Shown here piece after piece: positions 12,401 through 19,655 of a stretch of 20,802 bases of DNA. Each line of letters opens with the position of its first letter. Position 1 is the stretch's first letter. The DNA lies in the IMG/VR virus record IMGVR_UViG_3300009008_000297, positions 1 to 20,802 of that record; one strand, 5' to 3'. The notes beneath the pieces were generated by a model. It was not told the origin of the DNA, did not search any database, and was given only the letters and a program-made list of their open reading frames with translations. The DNA comes from a virus. The position numbers and the translations under genes are program-made.

Positions 12401-13018
12401 ATGAAAAATTGGAAAAACTTAATAAACAAAGTAAATTGCATGGACGCCATGGAATTATTGAAGCAAATACCTGATAATTCAGTGGATTTGGTTTTGACTG
12501 ACCCACCTTACGGAATAAATGCTGATAAAATGCAAATGGGTTCTGGTATTCATCATTGGGAAAAAGATACTAAAGATTGGGACGAATATATACCTGATAA
12601 AACATTATTTAATGAAATATTTAGAATTAGTAAAAATCAAATAATTTGGGGCGGTAATTATTTTACTAAATATTTACCACCGACTAAAAACTGGTTGATA
12701 TGGGATAAATTAAATCCTAATATGTCTTTTTCAGAAGCAGAATTAGCATGGGTTGGAAATGGAAAAAGAATAAGAATATTTAAAAATTATTCTGCAAATA
12801 AACTAAAATTACATCCAACAGAAAAACCGTTAGCATTAATGGATTGGTGTTTAGTTAATTATTCCAAAGAAAATGATATAATTTGCGATCCATTTATGGG
12901 TAGTTGGACGACAGCCGTTGCCTGCCAAAAATTACATAGGCAATTTATTGGTTGCGATTTAGAACAAAAATATTGTAAAATCGGGGAAGAAAGATTAAGA
13001 CAAGAAGTTTTATTATGA
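12401..13018 (+). CDS. DNA adenine-type methyltransferase (DPPY), altered motif I
   Basis: The 205-residue protein has motif IV TDPPYGI (33-39) near the N-terminus. After a short central part with IIWGGNYFTKYLPPTKNWLIWDK come HPTEKPLALMDW and motif I CDPFMGSWTTAVAC. The order is class beta, usually N6-adenine or N4-cytosine methylation. Motif I normally reads DPFxGSGTT; here the third Gly is Trp (W169, TGG at 12905-12907). That change sits in the cofactor-binding loop and may weaken or abolish activity. The rest looks intact. It follows another methyltransferase by 33 nt and closes the early block before the switch region. Confidence 0.8.
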   Translation: MKNWKNLINKVNCMDAMELLKQIPDNSVDLVLTDPPYGINADKMQMGSGIHHWEKDTKDWDEYIPDKTLFNEIFRISKNQIIWGGNYFTKYLPPTKNWLIWDKLNPNMSFSEAELAWVGNGKRIRIFKNYSANKLKLHPTEKPLALMDWCLVNYSKENDIICDPFMGSWTTAVACQKLHRQFIGCDLEQKYCKIGEERLRQEVLL

Positions 13019-13044
13019 TAAAAGCTATTTGTGATAAATTATTT

Positions 13045-13076
13045 TAATTGTTGATTTTAGCTAGTTATGGTATAAT
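13045..13076 (+). promoter_or_regulatory. Late promoter 1 (extended -10), leaderless
   Basis: TGGTATAAT (13068-13076) is a consensus extended -10. A weak -35, TTGTTG, lies about 17 bp upstream. The predicted +1 is 13083, exactly the A of an ATG that opens a 14-codon ORF, so that message would be leaderless. It lies just after the last early gene and before the late block. Confidence 0.6.
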
Positions 13077-13082
13077 AAAGAC

Positions 13083-13127
13083 ATGGCCAGACAGATAAAA
13101 TTGAATAAATCCAAAACCATGGTATAA
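13083..13127 (+). CDS. 14-codon leaderless ORF ending inside a terminator
   Basis: ATG 13083 encodes MARQIKLNKSKTMV and stops at TAA 13125-13127. The start coincides with the predicted transcription start of promoter 1. The last codons form the 5' arm of the terminator hairpin, so a ribosome finishing here would cover the arm. It may be a leader peptide for attenuation, or it may be fortuitous. Confidence 0.3.
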   Translation: MARQIKLNKSKTMV

Positions 13128-13128
13128 T
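13101..13128 (+). promoter_or_regulatory. Late promoter 2 (TTGAAT, extended -10)
   Basis: TTGAAT (13101-13106), a 16-bp spacer and TATAAT (13123-13128) preceded by TGG give a strong promoter with +1 near 13135. Its -10 lies in the loop and arm of the terminator hairpin, so promoter and terminator overlap physically. Its transcript would carry the 21-residue basic peptide, the two hairpin RNAs and the late genes. Confidence 0.6.
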
Positions 13129-13147
13129 TTTACTGTGGTTTTTTTAT
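13113..13147 (+). terminator. Intrinsic terminator between early and late modules
   Basis: AAAACCATGGTA (13113-13124) pairs with TACTGTGGTTTT (13131-13142) in a 12-bp stem including two G-T pairs, with loop TAATTT. It is followed by further T residues, for a run of about 7. This is a textbook intrinsic terminator. It ends early transcription, and also any transcript from promoter 1 unless antiterminated. Confidence 0.75.
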
Positions 13148-13163
13148 ATTTAACGACACTTAT

Positions 13164-13229
13164 ATGCCAAAAGGACTTAAGTATCCAAAAAAGAAAAACC
13201 TTAATAAAAAGGGTAAAAAGAAAAAATAA
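13164..13229 (+). CDS. 21-residue Lys-rich peptide
   Basis: The ORF encodes MPKGLKYPKKKNLNKKGKKKK, more than half Lys/Arg-type residues. It is about 30 nt downstream of the predicted start of promoter 2. Its TAA is the first three bases of the long inverted repeat at 13227. No ribosome site is visible. Such a basic peptide could bind RNA or DNA, perhaps the adjacent hairpin, but may be incidental. Confidence 0.35.
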   Translation: MPKGLKYPKKKNLNKKGKKKK

Positions 13230-13326
13230 TTAACTTAACCGCCGGCCCCGAGATCAATGTGGGGCCCAGGGGCAGACAAAAAAATCAGCATTTACCGGTA
13301 AACCAGGCCGGCGGTTAAGTTAATTA
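13227..13326 (+). ncRNA. Large hairpin RNA with perfect 21-bp stem
   Basis: Bases 13227-13247 are the exact reverse complement of 13306-13326, giving a 21-bp stem starting TAATTAACTTAACCGCC and ending GGCGGTTAAGTTAATTA. The 58-nt inside is far more G+C-rich than the surroundings. It holds a GGGGCC (13261-13266) that could instead pair with GGCCCC (13244-13249), and the 12-bp palindrome TTTACCGGTAAA (13291-13302). There is no T-run after it. Candidate functions include a late regulatory RNA, an RNase III processing site, or a packaging or replication signal. Only the structure is certain. Confidence 0.6.
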
Positions 13327-13403
13327 TTTATACAAAAATATGAGTAATTTTTAGATAACCATATTACTGAACTTAGTAAAATGGTTGAAATTCGTTCAAA
13401 AAT

Positions 13404-13460
13404 GAGGGGTTGCTCGGATTGATCTACACTGAATGCCATACTGTGGTTGAGTGGCCCCTC
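13404..13460 (+). promoter_or_regulatory. Second structured hairpin in the switch region
   Basis: GAGGGG (13404-13409) pairs with CCCCTC (13455-13460), and CTC with GAG just inside, across a small internal loop. The 40-nt apical part contains CCA-TACTG-TGG and mixed sequence. The element ends 30 nt before the start of the next gene. A T-rich stretch (TTTATTTTATT) follows after a few bases, so weak termination or 5' leader stabilisation is possible. Between this and the previous hairpin, 13327-13403 shows nothing. Confidence 0.5.
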
Positions 13461-13489
13461 GACGATTTATTTTATTAACCAAAAAAACC

Positions 13490-13756
13490 ATGAGAACCAT
13501 AGAACAAAAAACAATTTTTACTTGTGAATGTGGGGAAAAAGTAGAGTTACCAGGCAGTATTACTGAATTACCAGAAAGCTGGAAAGTTTATGTCTCCAAA
13601 AAACCAGTTGAGGGTGATAACAATAATTTTATAGAAACTGAGCATCATTTTCATACCAAAGAATGCTGGGATACATTTTGGAACACCGAAAAAGATGAGA
13701 TTGAAAAAGAGCTAAATCCTTTCAAGAAAGCTAAAAAAAAGGATGAGAATTTATAA
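13490..13756 (+). CDS. Hypothetical zinc-binding-like protein, first late gene
   Basis: The ATG at 13490 is preferred over an in-frame GTG at 13451 that lies within the hairpin. The 88-residue protein has FTCECGEKVELPGS (about residues 10-23), then ETEHHFHTKECWDTFW, so Cys and His pairs could bind zinc, and a Lys/Glu-rich C-terminus. No family is recognised. Being first after the switch region it may be a late regulator or just a small late gene. Confidence 0.6.
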   Translation: MRTIEQKTIFTCECGEKVELPGSITELPESWKVYVSKKPVEGDNNNFIETEHHFHTKECWDTFWNTEKDEIEKELNPFKKAKKKDENL

Positions 13757-13772
13757 TTAAAATTATATATTT

Positions 13773-13979
13773 ATGGCATCACCATATTCACCTTATCAAT
13801 TTTTAGTAAGTTGGTGGAAACGAAGAGTTAAAATTTGGTATCCATTTTATAGCTATAAAGCTACTGGGAAGATTTATAAAGTAAGAATGAATATACCTTT
13901 TATTTGTTATTTTGAAAAAAGTAATTTTATAAAAAAAGAGGATAGGATACTTTATTTTTTAGGGGATAGTAATTACTAA
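13773..13979 (+). CDS. Small aromatic hypothetical protein
   Basis: The 68-residue protein is rich in Tyr, Phe, Trp and Lys (MASPYSPYQFLVSWWKRRVKIWYPFYSYK). It has no clear membrane segment or motif. No ribosome site is obvious. The 93 nt after it contain only a short direct repeat (TACGATAAAA twice, 14039-14060). Confidence 0.45.
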   Translation: MASPYSPYQFLVSWWKRRVKIWYPFYSYKATGKIYKVRMNIPFICYFEKSNFIKKEDRILYFLGDSNY

Positions 13980-14072
13980 CGTCAGACCACCACTCAATCG
14001 CTTCAAGAAAACCTTTAACTGGGAAGGCAAAAGAAAACTACGATAAAAATTACGATAAAATATTTAAAAAAC

Positions 14073-14519
14073 ATGGTAGAAACAACTCAAAAACCAAAGA
14101 AGAAAAGTAATGCGGGAAGAAAACAATTTGATGGTCAAGAAGAAAAGGATGTAATTCGTAAATTAGAAGAGGTTTTTATTATTGGCGGAACTGATATAGA
14201 AGCCTGTGTTAATGCGGATATTTGTTTAACTTCATTATATGAATACCAAAAAAGAAATCCTAAATTTACGGAGCGAAAACGAATGCTTAAGGAAAAGCCC
14301 ATTTTAAAGGCTAGAAAGATTGTTGTAGAGAAAATGGGTGATAGTTATGCTAATGCCATGGATTATTTAAAAAGAAAACGTAAAAAAGAGTTTTCTGAAA
14401 GGCAAGAATTAACTGGTGCTGATGGTCAACCTTTAGAAACTAGCGATAAAAAATATGAACGAATCGTTAAGCGAGAGGGAAATCGTCTTGAAAACGGCGA
14501 GTCAACATCAGCTAATTAA
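14073..14519 (+). CDS. terS: Terminase small subunit
   Basis: The 148-residue protein has a basic N-terminus (KPKKKSNAGRKQFDGQ), then a helix-turn-helix region (GGTDIEACVNADICLTSLYEYQKRNPKF, about residues 38-65), central helices (ILKARKIVVEKM, YANAMDYLKRKRKKEF) and SERQELTGADG, a phrase common in small terminase subunits. It would bind the packaging site and guide the large subunit. It overlaps the large subunit gene by 65 nt. The match is by layout and gene order. Confidence 0.78.
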   Translation: MVETTQKPKKKSNAGRKQFDGQEEKDVIRKLEEVFIIGGTDIEACVNADICLTSLYEYQKRNPKFTERKRMLKEKPILKARKIVVEKMGDSYANAMDYLKRKRKKEFSERQELTGADGQPLETSDKKYERIVKREGNRLENGESTSAN

Positions 14520-15900
14520 TTTTTGTGAAGTTGTTGATAAAGATTATGAAGCTAATTGGCATCATGAAACTATTGCGGCTCAACTTGAAACTGCTTTAGA
14601 AAATATTTTAGCTGGCAAAACAACTCGTTTAATCTTAGAGCTTCCTCCTCGACATGGAAAATCAGAACTTGCTACTATAAAATTTCCAGCTTGGGTTTTA
14701 GGAAAGTATCCTAACTTAAAGTTTATTGTGTCTTCTTATTCGGCTGATTTGGCCACAGAGTTTGGAGCAAACACAAGAGATGTAATGAATAGTGAAGAAT
14801 ACCAAGCTATTTTTAATACACGCTTAAAAGAAGATACTAAAGCTAAGGGTAATTGGAAGACTGACAAAAAGGGTGGTTACACGGCCACAGGAGTTGGAGG
14901 TTCGATTACCGGTAAAGGTTTTAATATTGGAATAGTTGATGATCCTTTTAAAAATCGTGATGAAGCAGATAGCCAAGTTATTCGTGATAAGGTTTGGAAA
15001 TGGTGGCTATCAACATTTTATACTAGGCAGGAAGGAGCCGGCGCCATAATTATTATTTGTACTCGTTGGCACTTAGATGATTTAGTTGGTCGTTTAGAAA
15101 AACAGCAAAAAGAAAATGAAGAAGCTGGTAAAGAATATTTTGATAAATGGGAAAAGATAACCTTTCCGGCCTTAGCTGAAACTGATGAGGGCTTTAGAAA
15201 GACAGGCGAACCTTTATGGCCAGAGAAGTTTGATATGCCCCAGCTTTTGAATATTAAGAATAATCTGGGGCCTTATGAATGGTCAGCACTTTATCAACAG
15301 AAACCAATTAGTGCAGAAAGCCAAGAATTTAATCAAGGATGGTTTAGATACCGGACTATGGAAGAAGTTGAGAAGCTCCAAACCCGTAAATTCTTAACGA
15401 TTGATACTGCCTTGCTCAAAACTGAAGAGGCATGCTCAACTGGAATTTGTATGAACTGGGTTGATAAAGAAAACAAATGGAATTTAAAAGCATATCGTGT
15501 TAAACTTAATTCAAAGGAGCTGATAGATTTTCTCTTTTCTACTTATCTAAAATATGGATGGGAAAAAATAGGTATTGAAAAGACTACGCACACCTTGGCC
15601 ATTCAGCCATTTTTAGAAGATGAAATGCGTAAGCGTAAGAAATTCTTACCTATCGAAGAACTCAAGCATGGTGGGATTAATAAGAACACCAGAATACGAA
15701 GTTTAATTCCCAGGTATAGTTCAATCTCTGTTTATCATATTAAAGACGCTTGCAAAGATTTAGAGGAAGAGGCATTAACTTTTCCAAAAGGAATCTCAAA
15801 TGATGTTTTAGATGCCACGGCCTACCAATCACAATTAGCTGAGTCAGGTATAGATGAAGAGGATGACGAATTTGGACTTTATAATCAACAATATACATAA
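14455..15900 (+). CDS. terL: Terminase large subunit
   Basis: The 481-residue protein has the ATPase motifs of a DNA-packaging motor: Walker A LPPRHGKSE (63-71), Walker B NIGIVDDPF (157-164) and the coupling motif ICTRWH (201-206). The RNase H-like nuclease half has candidate acidic residues D317 (FLTIDTA), E375 (IGIEK) and D450/D453 (NDVLDATAY). The length suits TerL. It drives DNA into the prohead and cuts it. ATG 14455 is used; there is no clear ribosome site, so coupling with the overlapping small subunit gene is likely. Start residues before about 15 are not conserved, so a slightly later start is possible. Confidence 0.92.
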   Translation: MNESLSEREIVLKTASQHQLINFCEVVDKDYEANWHHETIAAQLETALENILAGKTTRLILELPPRHGKSELATIKFPAWVLGKYPNLKFIVSSYSADLATEFGANTRDVMNSEEYQAIFNTRLKEDTKAKGNWKTDKKGGYTATGVGGSITGKGFNIGIVDDPFKNRDEADSQVIRDKVWKWWLSTFYTRQEGAGAIIIICTRWHLDDLVGRLEKQQKENEEAGKEYFDKWEKITFPALAETDEGFRKTGEPLWPEKFDMPQLLNIKNNLGPYEWSALYQQKPISAESQEFNQGWFRYRTMEEVEKLQTRKFLTIDTALLKTEEACSTGICMNWVDKENKWNLKAYRVKLNSKELIDFLFSTYLKYGWEKIGIEKTTHTLAIQPFLEDEMRKRKKFLPIEELKHGGINKNTRIRSLIPRYSSISVYHIKDACKDLEEEALTFPKGISNDVLDATAYQSQLAESGIDEEDDEFGLYNQQYT

Positions 15901-15902
15901 AT

Positions 15903-17777
15903 ATGTCAGTAAATACAGCCGGCAAACTGTCGGAGGAACTACAAAATCAGGCCATTAATTTGGTCCAAAAAGAACGTGATACTCATAAAGACGCCACAGT
16001 CTTTGTAACTGATAAGGTTGCGTTCCAAATGCGTAACTTACTTAAATCACTCCGTAAGAACTATTGGGGTATTTTTGATAATCCTAAAGATCCAGTTACT
16101 GGCCAGGATAGGATTTGGGTGCCTTTAACTCAATCAGTTTGTAATGCTGTAATTAAAAGCATTGATTTAGATACTAAGGATGTAAATATGAGGGCTAAGA
16201 ATAGTGAGGCTGTTGGTAAGGCAGTTATAGTCCGGGGAATCACTAAAAACACTCTTGATAATATGTTCTTTGGCGAAGATTTAGACGATCTGGCCCAGAC
16301 TTTATCTATTGATGGCACTGTTGTTTGGAAGACTTGGAAAGGCGAGAAAGAAGATATTGACGGCAATAACATAAGGCTTAAACAAGTAGATTTCTTAAAT
16401 ATCTTTATGGATATGACTTCTGATAGTATTCAAAAGGCTTACAGGTTTACTGAAAGAGGCTTACTTACCCCTGAAGAGGGTGAGGGTATGGATGGCTGGG
16501 TGAATAATAAAGACTTAGAGGGTACTATTTCCTTAAGTCCAACTGATCTTGACCTTAACTCGACTACTAGCGAAACCACTACAAAGCTAAGAGATTTTTG
16601 GGAAACCTGGGGACAGATACCTAAGAGTTTTATAACCGGCGATGCTAAGGATAAAGAGATGGTTGAGGGTCATATAGTTGTTTCAGGTATTGATACCAAT
16701 GACGGAAAACTCCATTTAGTTGAAGAGAATGAAAGTGGATTAAAGCCTTATGAGGAAGTCAGATATATGAAAGTGGAAGGCAGATGGGCTGGCCTTGGTC
16801 CGGCTGAAATGGTCTTTTGGATGCAGTTGTGGATAAATATTATAGTCAATATTCGTATTACCAGGTCAAAAATCGCTCAACTTGGACTGTTTAAAATCAA
16901 GAAAGGGACTGGAATCACCCCTCAAATGCTATCCAGGCTACCAGTTAATGGGGCAATTAAGGTCTCAAATATGGATGATATTCAGCAATTTATCATGAAA
17001 GAAGCCTCTGAGGCCTCTTATAATGATGAAAAAGTGGCTGATAATTGGGCGCAGAGGATAACTTCTGCCTTTGATGTAGTCACTGGAGAGCAATTACCAT
17101 CATCTACACCGGCCACAAATGCTTTAATCCAGAACAGAAATGCTTTTAGCGCCTTTGATAAGGTTAAGGAAAATATCGGTTTATTCCTCCAGAGATGGCT
17201 AAAAAGGCATGCTATGCCCATCATTAAATCCAGTTTTAATAAGGATGAGTTGATAACTATTTTGGGTGACGGCGATGAATTAAGGCAATATGCTAAATGG
17301 ATTGCCAATAAAATGGTTGCCGGCCAACTTAAAGATAGGCTTGATGAGGAAAAACCAGTACCTAATCCAGAGCAGATTACTAATGAAGTCCAAAGATTGA
17401 CTGAAAAAATGCTATCTCAAGGCGATATGTTCGTTAAACTGATTAAGGATTATGTATTTGACGACACTAAAATGGATGTTATGGTAGATGTAACCAATGA
17501 GAGTTTTGATAAGGCAGTCTTGGCCAATAATCTAGTTAGTGCTTTACAGGTGGCTCCGGAATATAGGGATTTAATAGTCAGGCAGATATTTGATTTAATG
17601 GGACTTAGCGTACCTATTGAGTCAGAAAAGAGGGCCGAAGAAACACAGGCTCAAGATAGACAAGTTAATGGACCAGGAACCCCGGGCGGTCCGGCAGGTC
17701 CTGGTATTCCCGGTGGTCCAGGCCAAAGATTTACTACTACTCCCACGCAACCCGTGACTAACGCAAATCAATTATGA
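15903..17777 (+). CDS. Portal protein
   Basis: The 624-residue protein follows TerL by two bases, the expected place for the portal. It has an N-terminal helical part, QDRIWVPLTQSVCNAVIKSI, a core with DLDDLAQTLSIDGTVVWKTWK and VDFLNIFMDM, and RYMKVEGRWAGLGPAEMVFWMQLWIN. A long helix typical of the portal stem/wing region follows (residues about 300-420, IRITRSKIAQLGLFKI). The C-terminus is Pro/Gly-rich (PGTPGGPAGPGIPGGPG), a flexible tail. The portal forms the dodecameric DNA gate of the head. The assignment rests on size, order and these phrases. Confidence 0.82.
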   Translation: MSVNTAGKLSEELQNQAINLVQKERDTHKDATVFVTDKVAFQMRNLLKSLRKNYWGIFDNPKDPVTGQDRIWVPLTQSVCNAVIKSIDLDTKDVNMRAKNSEAVGKAVIVRGITKNTLDNMFFGEDLDDLAQTLSIDGTVVWKTWKGEKEDIDGNNIRLKQVDFLNIFMDMTSDSIQKAYRFTERGLLTPEEGEGMDGWVNNKDLEGTISLSPTDLDLNSTTSETTTKLRDFWETWGQIPKSFITGDAKDKEMVEGHIVVSGIDTNDGKLHLVEENESGLKPYEEVRYMKVEGRWAGLGPAEMVFWMQLWINIIVNIRITRSKIAQLGLFKIKKGTGITPQMLSRLPVNGAIKVSNMDDIQQFIMKEASEASYNDEKVADNWAQRITSAFDVVTGEQLPSSTPATNALIQNRNAFSAFDKVKENIGLFLQRWLKRHAMPIIKSSFNKDELITILGDGDELRQYAKWIANKMVAGQLKDRLDEEKPVPNPEQITNEVQRLTEKMLSQGDMFVKLIKDYVFDDTKMDVMVDVTNESFDKAVLANNLVSALQVAPEYRDLIVRQIFDLMGLSVPIESEKRAEETQAQDRQVNGPGTPGGPAGPGIPGGPGQRFTTTPTQPVTNANQL

Positions 17778-18091
17778 CGGAACAAATAGATAAAGACTCC
17801 CAAGAAGAAATAAATGAGGGAGAAACAATAAGGCATGGCGTAAAAGGTGACTTTTGGAGTATAATAAGAGCTAGACTTTGGAGTGAGATTGTAAAGATGA
17901 CTAATGTCTTGAATATTGATGAGCCAAATCCAGATAAAAGATTTTTGGAAGTTGAGGTTAGAAAAGAGACTGCTGATACCTTAATTAACCTTATAAAAGA
18001 AATTGAAGGTGATGCTGAAAAGACTGAAGACAATAGTGAACTTGTAGATAAACAACTTAATAAAGGCCATATTATGCATATTAAAGATTAA
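17774..18091 (+). CDS. Hypothetical protein between portal and scaffold
   Basis: The 105-residue acidic protein overlaps the portal stop (ATGA). It has a helical middle (GDFWSIIRARLWSEIVKMTNVLNI) and a second helix (ETADTLINLIKEIEGDAEKTED). No family is recognised. Its place in the head gene cluster suggests a head-assembly accessory. Confidence 0.65.
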   Translation: MTEQIDKDSQEEINEGETIRHGVKGDFWSIIRARLWSEIVKMTNVLNIDEPNPDKRFLEVEVRKETADTLINLIKEIEGDAEKTEDNSELVDKQLNKGHIMHIKD

Positions 18092-18093
18092 TT

Positions 18094-18261
18094 ATGATTG
18101 AAGATACCGAAAACAAAGCCCCTGAGAATGCTGAGGTGCCGGCTGAAGAGCCTGCAACTGATGCTCCTGCTGAGGAAACTCCAGCCGAGGAAACTCCGGC
18201 TGAAGAGCCTAAGGCAGATGGTGGCGAAGAAGCCCCTACTGATGGTAAGGGCGATGAATAA
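18094..18261 (+). CDS. 55-residue acidic Pro/Glu/Ala-repeat protein
   Basis: ATG 18094 follows the previous stop by two bases. The peptide consists of repeated PAEE(T/P) and DAPAEE units and is strongly acidic with almost no hydrophobic core, so it is probably disordered. It lies between the portal block and the scaffold gene, whose N-terminus is also acidic and disordered. It may be a small virion or scaffold accessory. Confidence 0.55.
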   Translation: MIEDTENKAPENAEVPAEEPATDAPAEETPAEETPAEEPKADGGEEAPTDGKGDE

Positions 18262-18263
18262 AA

Positions 18264-18315
18264 ATTAGATTTTCATCTCGGCTGTCTTATTTGGACAGCT
18301 CGACGAGGATCTAAT
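18264..18315 (+). promoter_or_regulatory. Three-part hairpin upstream of the scaffold gene
   Basis: ATTAGAT (18264-18270) pairs with ATCTAAT (18309-18315). Inside, CTCG pairs with CGAG (18304-18307) and GCTGTC (18281-18286) with GACAGC (18294-18299) around loop TTATTTG. A second ATTAGAT (18330-18336) can compete for the same partner, allowing two folds. AAAGGA follows before the scaffold ATG. The element might tune expression or stability of the scaffold/capsid message. It lacks an immediate T-run. Confidence 0.55.
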
Positions 18316-18363
18316 ATTAAAAAAGGTCGATTAGATTTTTAACAATAAAAGGATTTAACTTTT

Positions 18364-19200
18364 ATGGAAACTAATAACAATACCCCAGCTACCGACCCTG
18401 ATGGACAGGGCGCTGATCCAGCAGAAGGTGATGGGAATGTTAACGATGGGCAGGGCGTAGATCCAAATGCAAACCCTGATAACCAACCCGGTGACGGCGA
18501 CCCAACTGGCGGTCAACCAACCGAAGGTAATCAAGGTGGCGACCCAAATGACGCCCCAAAAGCTCTTAAGGATGTACTTGGAGAAACTTTGAAACGAACA
18601 TTCTCATCTGACGAAGAAGCCCTTAACGCAGTTAAGGAGACGCAGGATTTCGTCGGTAAATCTGGTCAATATAATGACCATATGAAAACTCTTAAGGAGC
18701 ATTTCAATACCGATGAGGCTGGGGTTCTAAAAATTATGACAACTATCACACCAAATGATGGCGGTCAAACAGATCCGCCAGCAGATAATCAGCCTACTGC
18801 TGAACCTAAGCCTGCTGATTCCAAGCCTGATGATAAGGGTGGAAAGAAAGATGATGGATTCATTTCAAAGGATCAATACGAGAGTGACCAGTTTTACGCA
18901 AAAAATGGTCAATACGAGCCTTATAAGGCTACTATTGAAGCTCTCCGAGCAACATCTGGACAGACGCACCAACAGGTGGTAGAAAGTAATGATTTCAAAC
19001 CTATGTTTGAAGCCGCCGAAGCCCAAAATAAAACCACAAAGCAGAAATCTATTTTAGATGGTAACTCGAGAGTAGGCGGAGTCAAGGACAAAATGGGCGA
19101 AGCTAAGAAAGCCGCTCAGGAAGGCAACCACGCTAAGGCCGCTGATAAAGCAGTTGAAGGTGTGATAGATGCCTTTGCTATGACCGATGAAAACGTCTAG
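18364..19200 (+). CDS. Scaffolding protein
   Basis: The 278-residue protein sits immediately upstream of the capsid gene, the standard place for the scaffold. Its N-terminal 65 residues are a disordered Asp/Gly/Pro/Asn-rich tract. A helical domain follows (KALKDVLGETLKRTF, SSDEEALNAVKETQDFVGKSGQ). A second Pro/Lys/Asp-rich linker comes at about 135-160. The helical C-terminal part contains MGEAKKAAQEGNHAKAADKAVEGVIDAF, like the capsid-binding ends of other scaffolds. A ribosome site AAAGGA is about 11 nt upstream. The scaffold guides prohead assembly and then leaves. Sequence identity with known scaffolds is not visible; the call is by position and composition. Confidence 0.72.
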   Translation: METNNNTPATDPDGQGADPAEGDGNVNDGQGVDPNANPDNQPGDGDPTGGQPTEGNQGGDPNDAPKALKDVLGETLKRTFSSDEEALNAVKETQDFVGKSGQYNDHMKTLKEHFNTDEAGVLKIMTTITPNDGGQTDPPADNQPTAEPKPADSKPDDKGGKKDDGFISKDQYESDQFYAKNGQYEPYKATIEALRATSGQTHQQVVESNDFKPMFEAAEAQNKTTKQKSILDGNSRVGGVKDKMGEAKKAAQEGNHAKAADKAVEGVIDAFAMTDENV

Positions 19201-19238
19201 TCTCTTGGAGAAGATGCACTATCGCTACTGATAATATT

Positions 19239-19655
19239 TTGAGAAGTTATGGCGATGTATCGATTAAAGAAGATGTAGTCTTGAATGCTGTTGAAATTTT
19301 AACAGCCAGAGAAACTAGAATCTTCAATATGATTGGTGTTAGCAAAGCTATTGCTACTGTTCATTCATATTTAACCGATACGTTAAAAACCGCCGCTTCC
19401 AACGCCCAGACTGAGGCTGGTGATTACACCAACTTAGCCAGGACCACTCCTTCTAGGTTAACCAACCTTATCCAAAATATTGCTATTCCTTTTAGAGTGT
19501 CTAGGACACAGCAAAAGGTACAGCATTATCACGGTGAGGATGAGTTAAATAGACAAACCCGAAAGGCTTTGATGGAATGGGCCAACGATGCTGAGTTCGT
19601 TCTCGTAAGAGAAACCCTTACATCTGGCGTATCCGGTACCGCTCCTAAGATGAGT
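19239..19655 (+). CDS. Major capsid protein, exon 1
   Basis: Exon 1 encodes RSYGDVSIKEDVVLNAVEILTARETRIFN, then SYLTDTLKTAA, AIPFRVSRTQQKV and ALMEWANDAEFVLVRETLTSG to GTAPKMS. This is the SU10-like (DUF5309-type) capsid pattern. The frame continues upstream as TIATDNIL, the expected N-terminus, but with no start codon. ATG 19214, with ribosome site TTGGAG just before it, is out of frame by one base; removing C19217 would give MTIATDNILRSYGD. TTG 19239 is thus only the first in-frame start codon. Splicing is predicted after the T at 19655 (GTAPKM-S). The frame runs on into the intron to 19778, which would give a truncated, altered end if unspliced. Confidence 0.8.

Noticed and set aside
15740-18033. 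Reverse-strand ORFs opposite terminase, portal and the next gene
   Set aside because: They lie fully inside well-supported genes and have no start signals.
18094-18261. DNA repeat array from the GAGGAAACTCC units
   Set aside because: The repeats keep codon phase and reflect the Pro/Ala/Glu peptide repeat, not a DNA element.
18755-18982. Alternate-frame ORF inside the scaffold gene
   Set aside because: Its composition is that of a frame shadow and it has no ribosome site.
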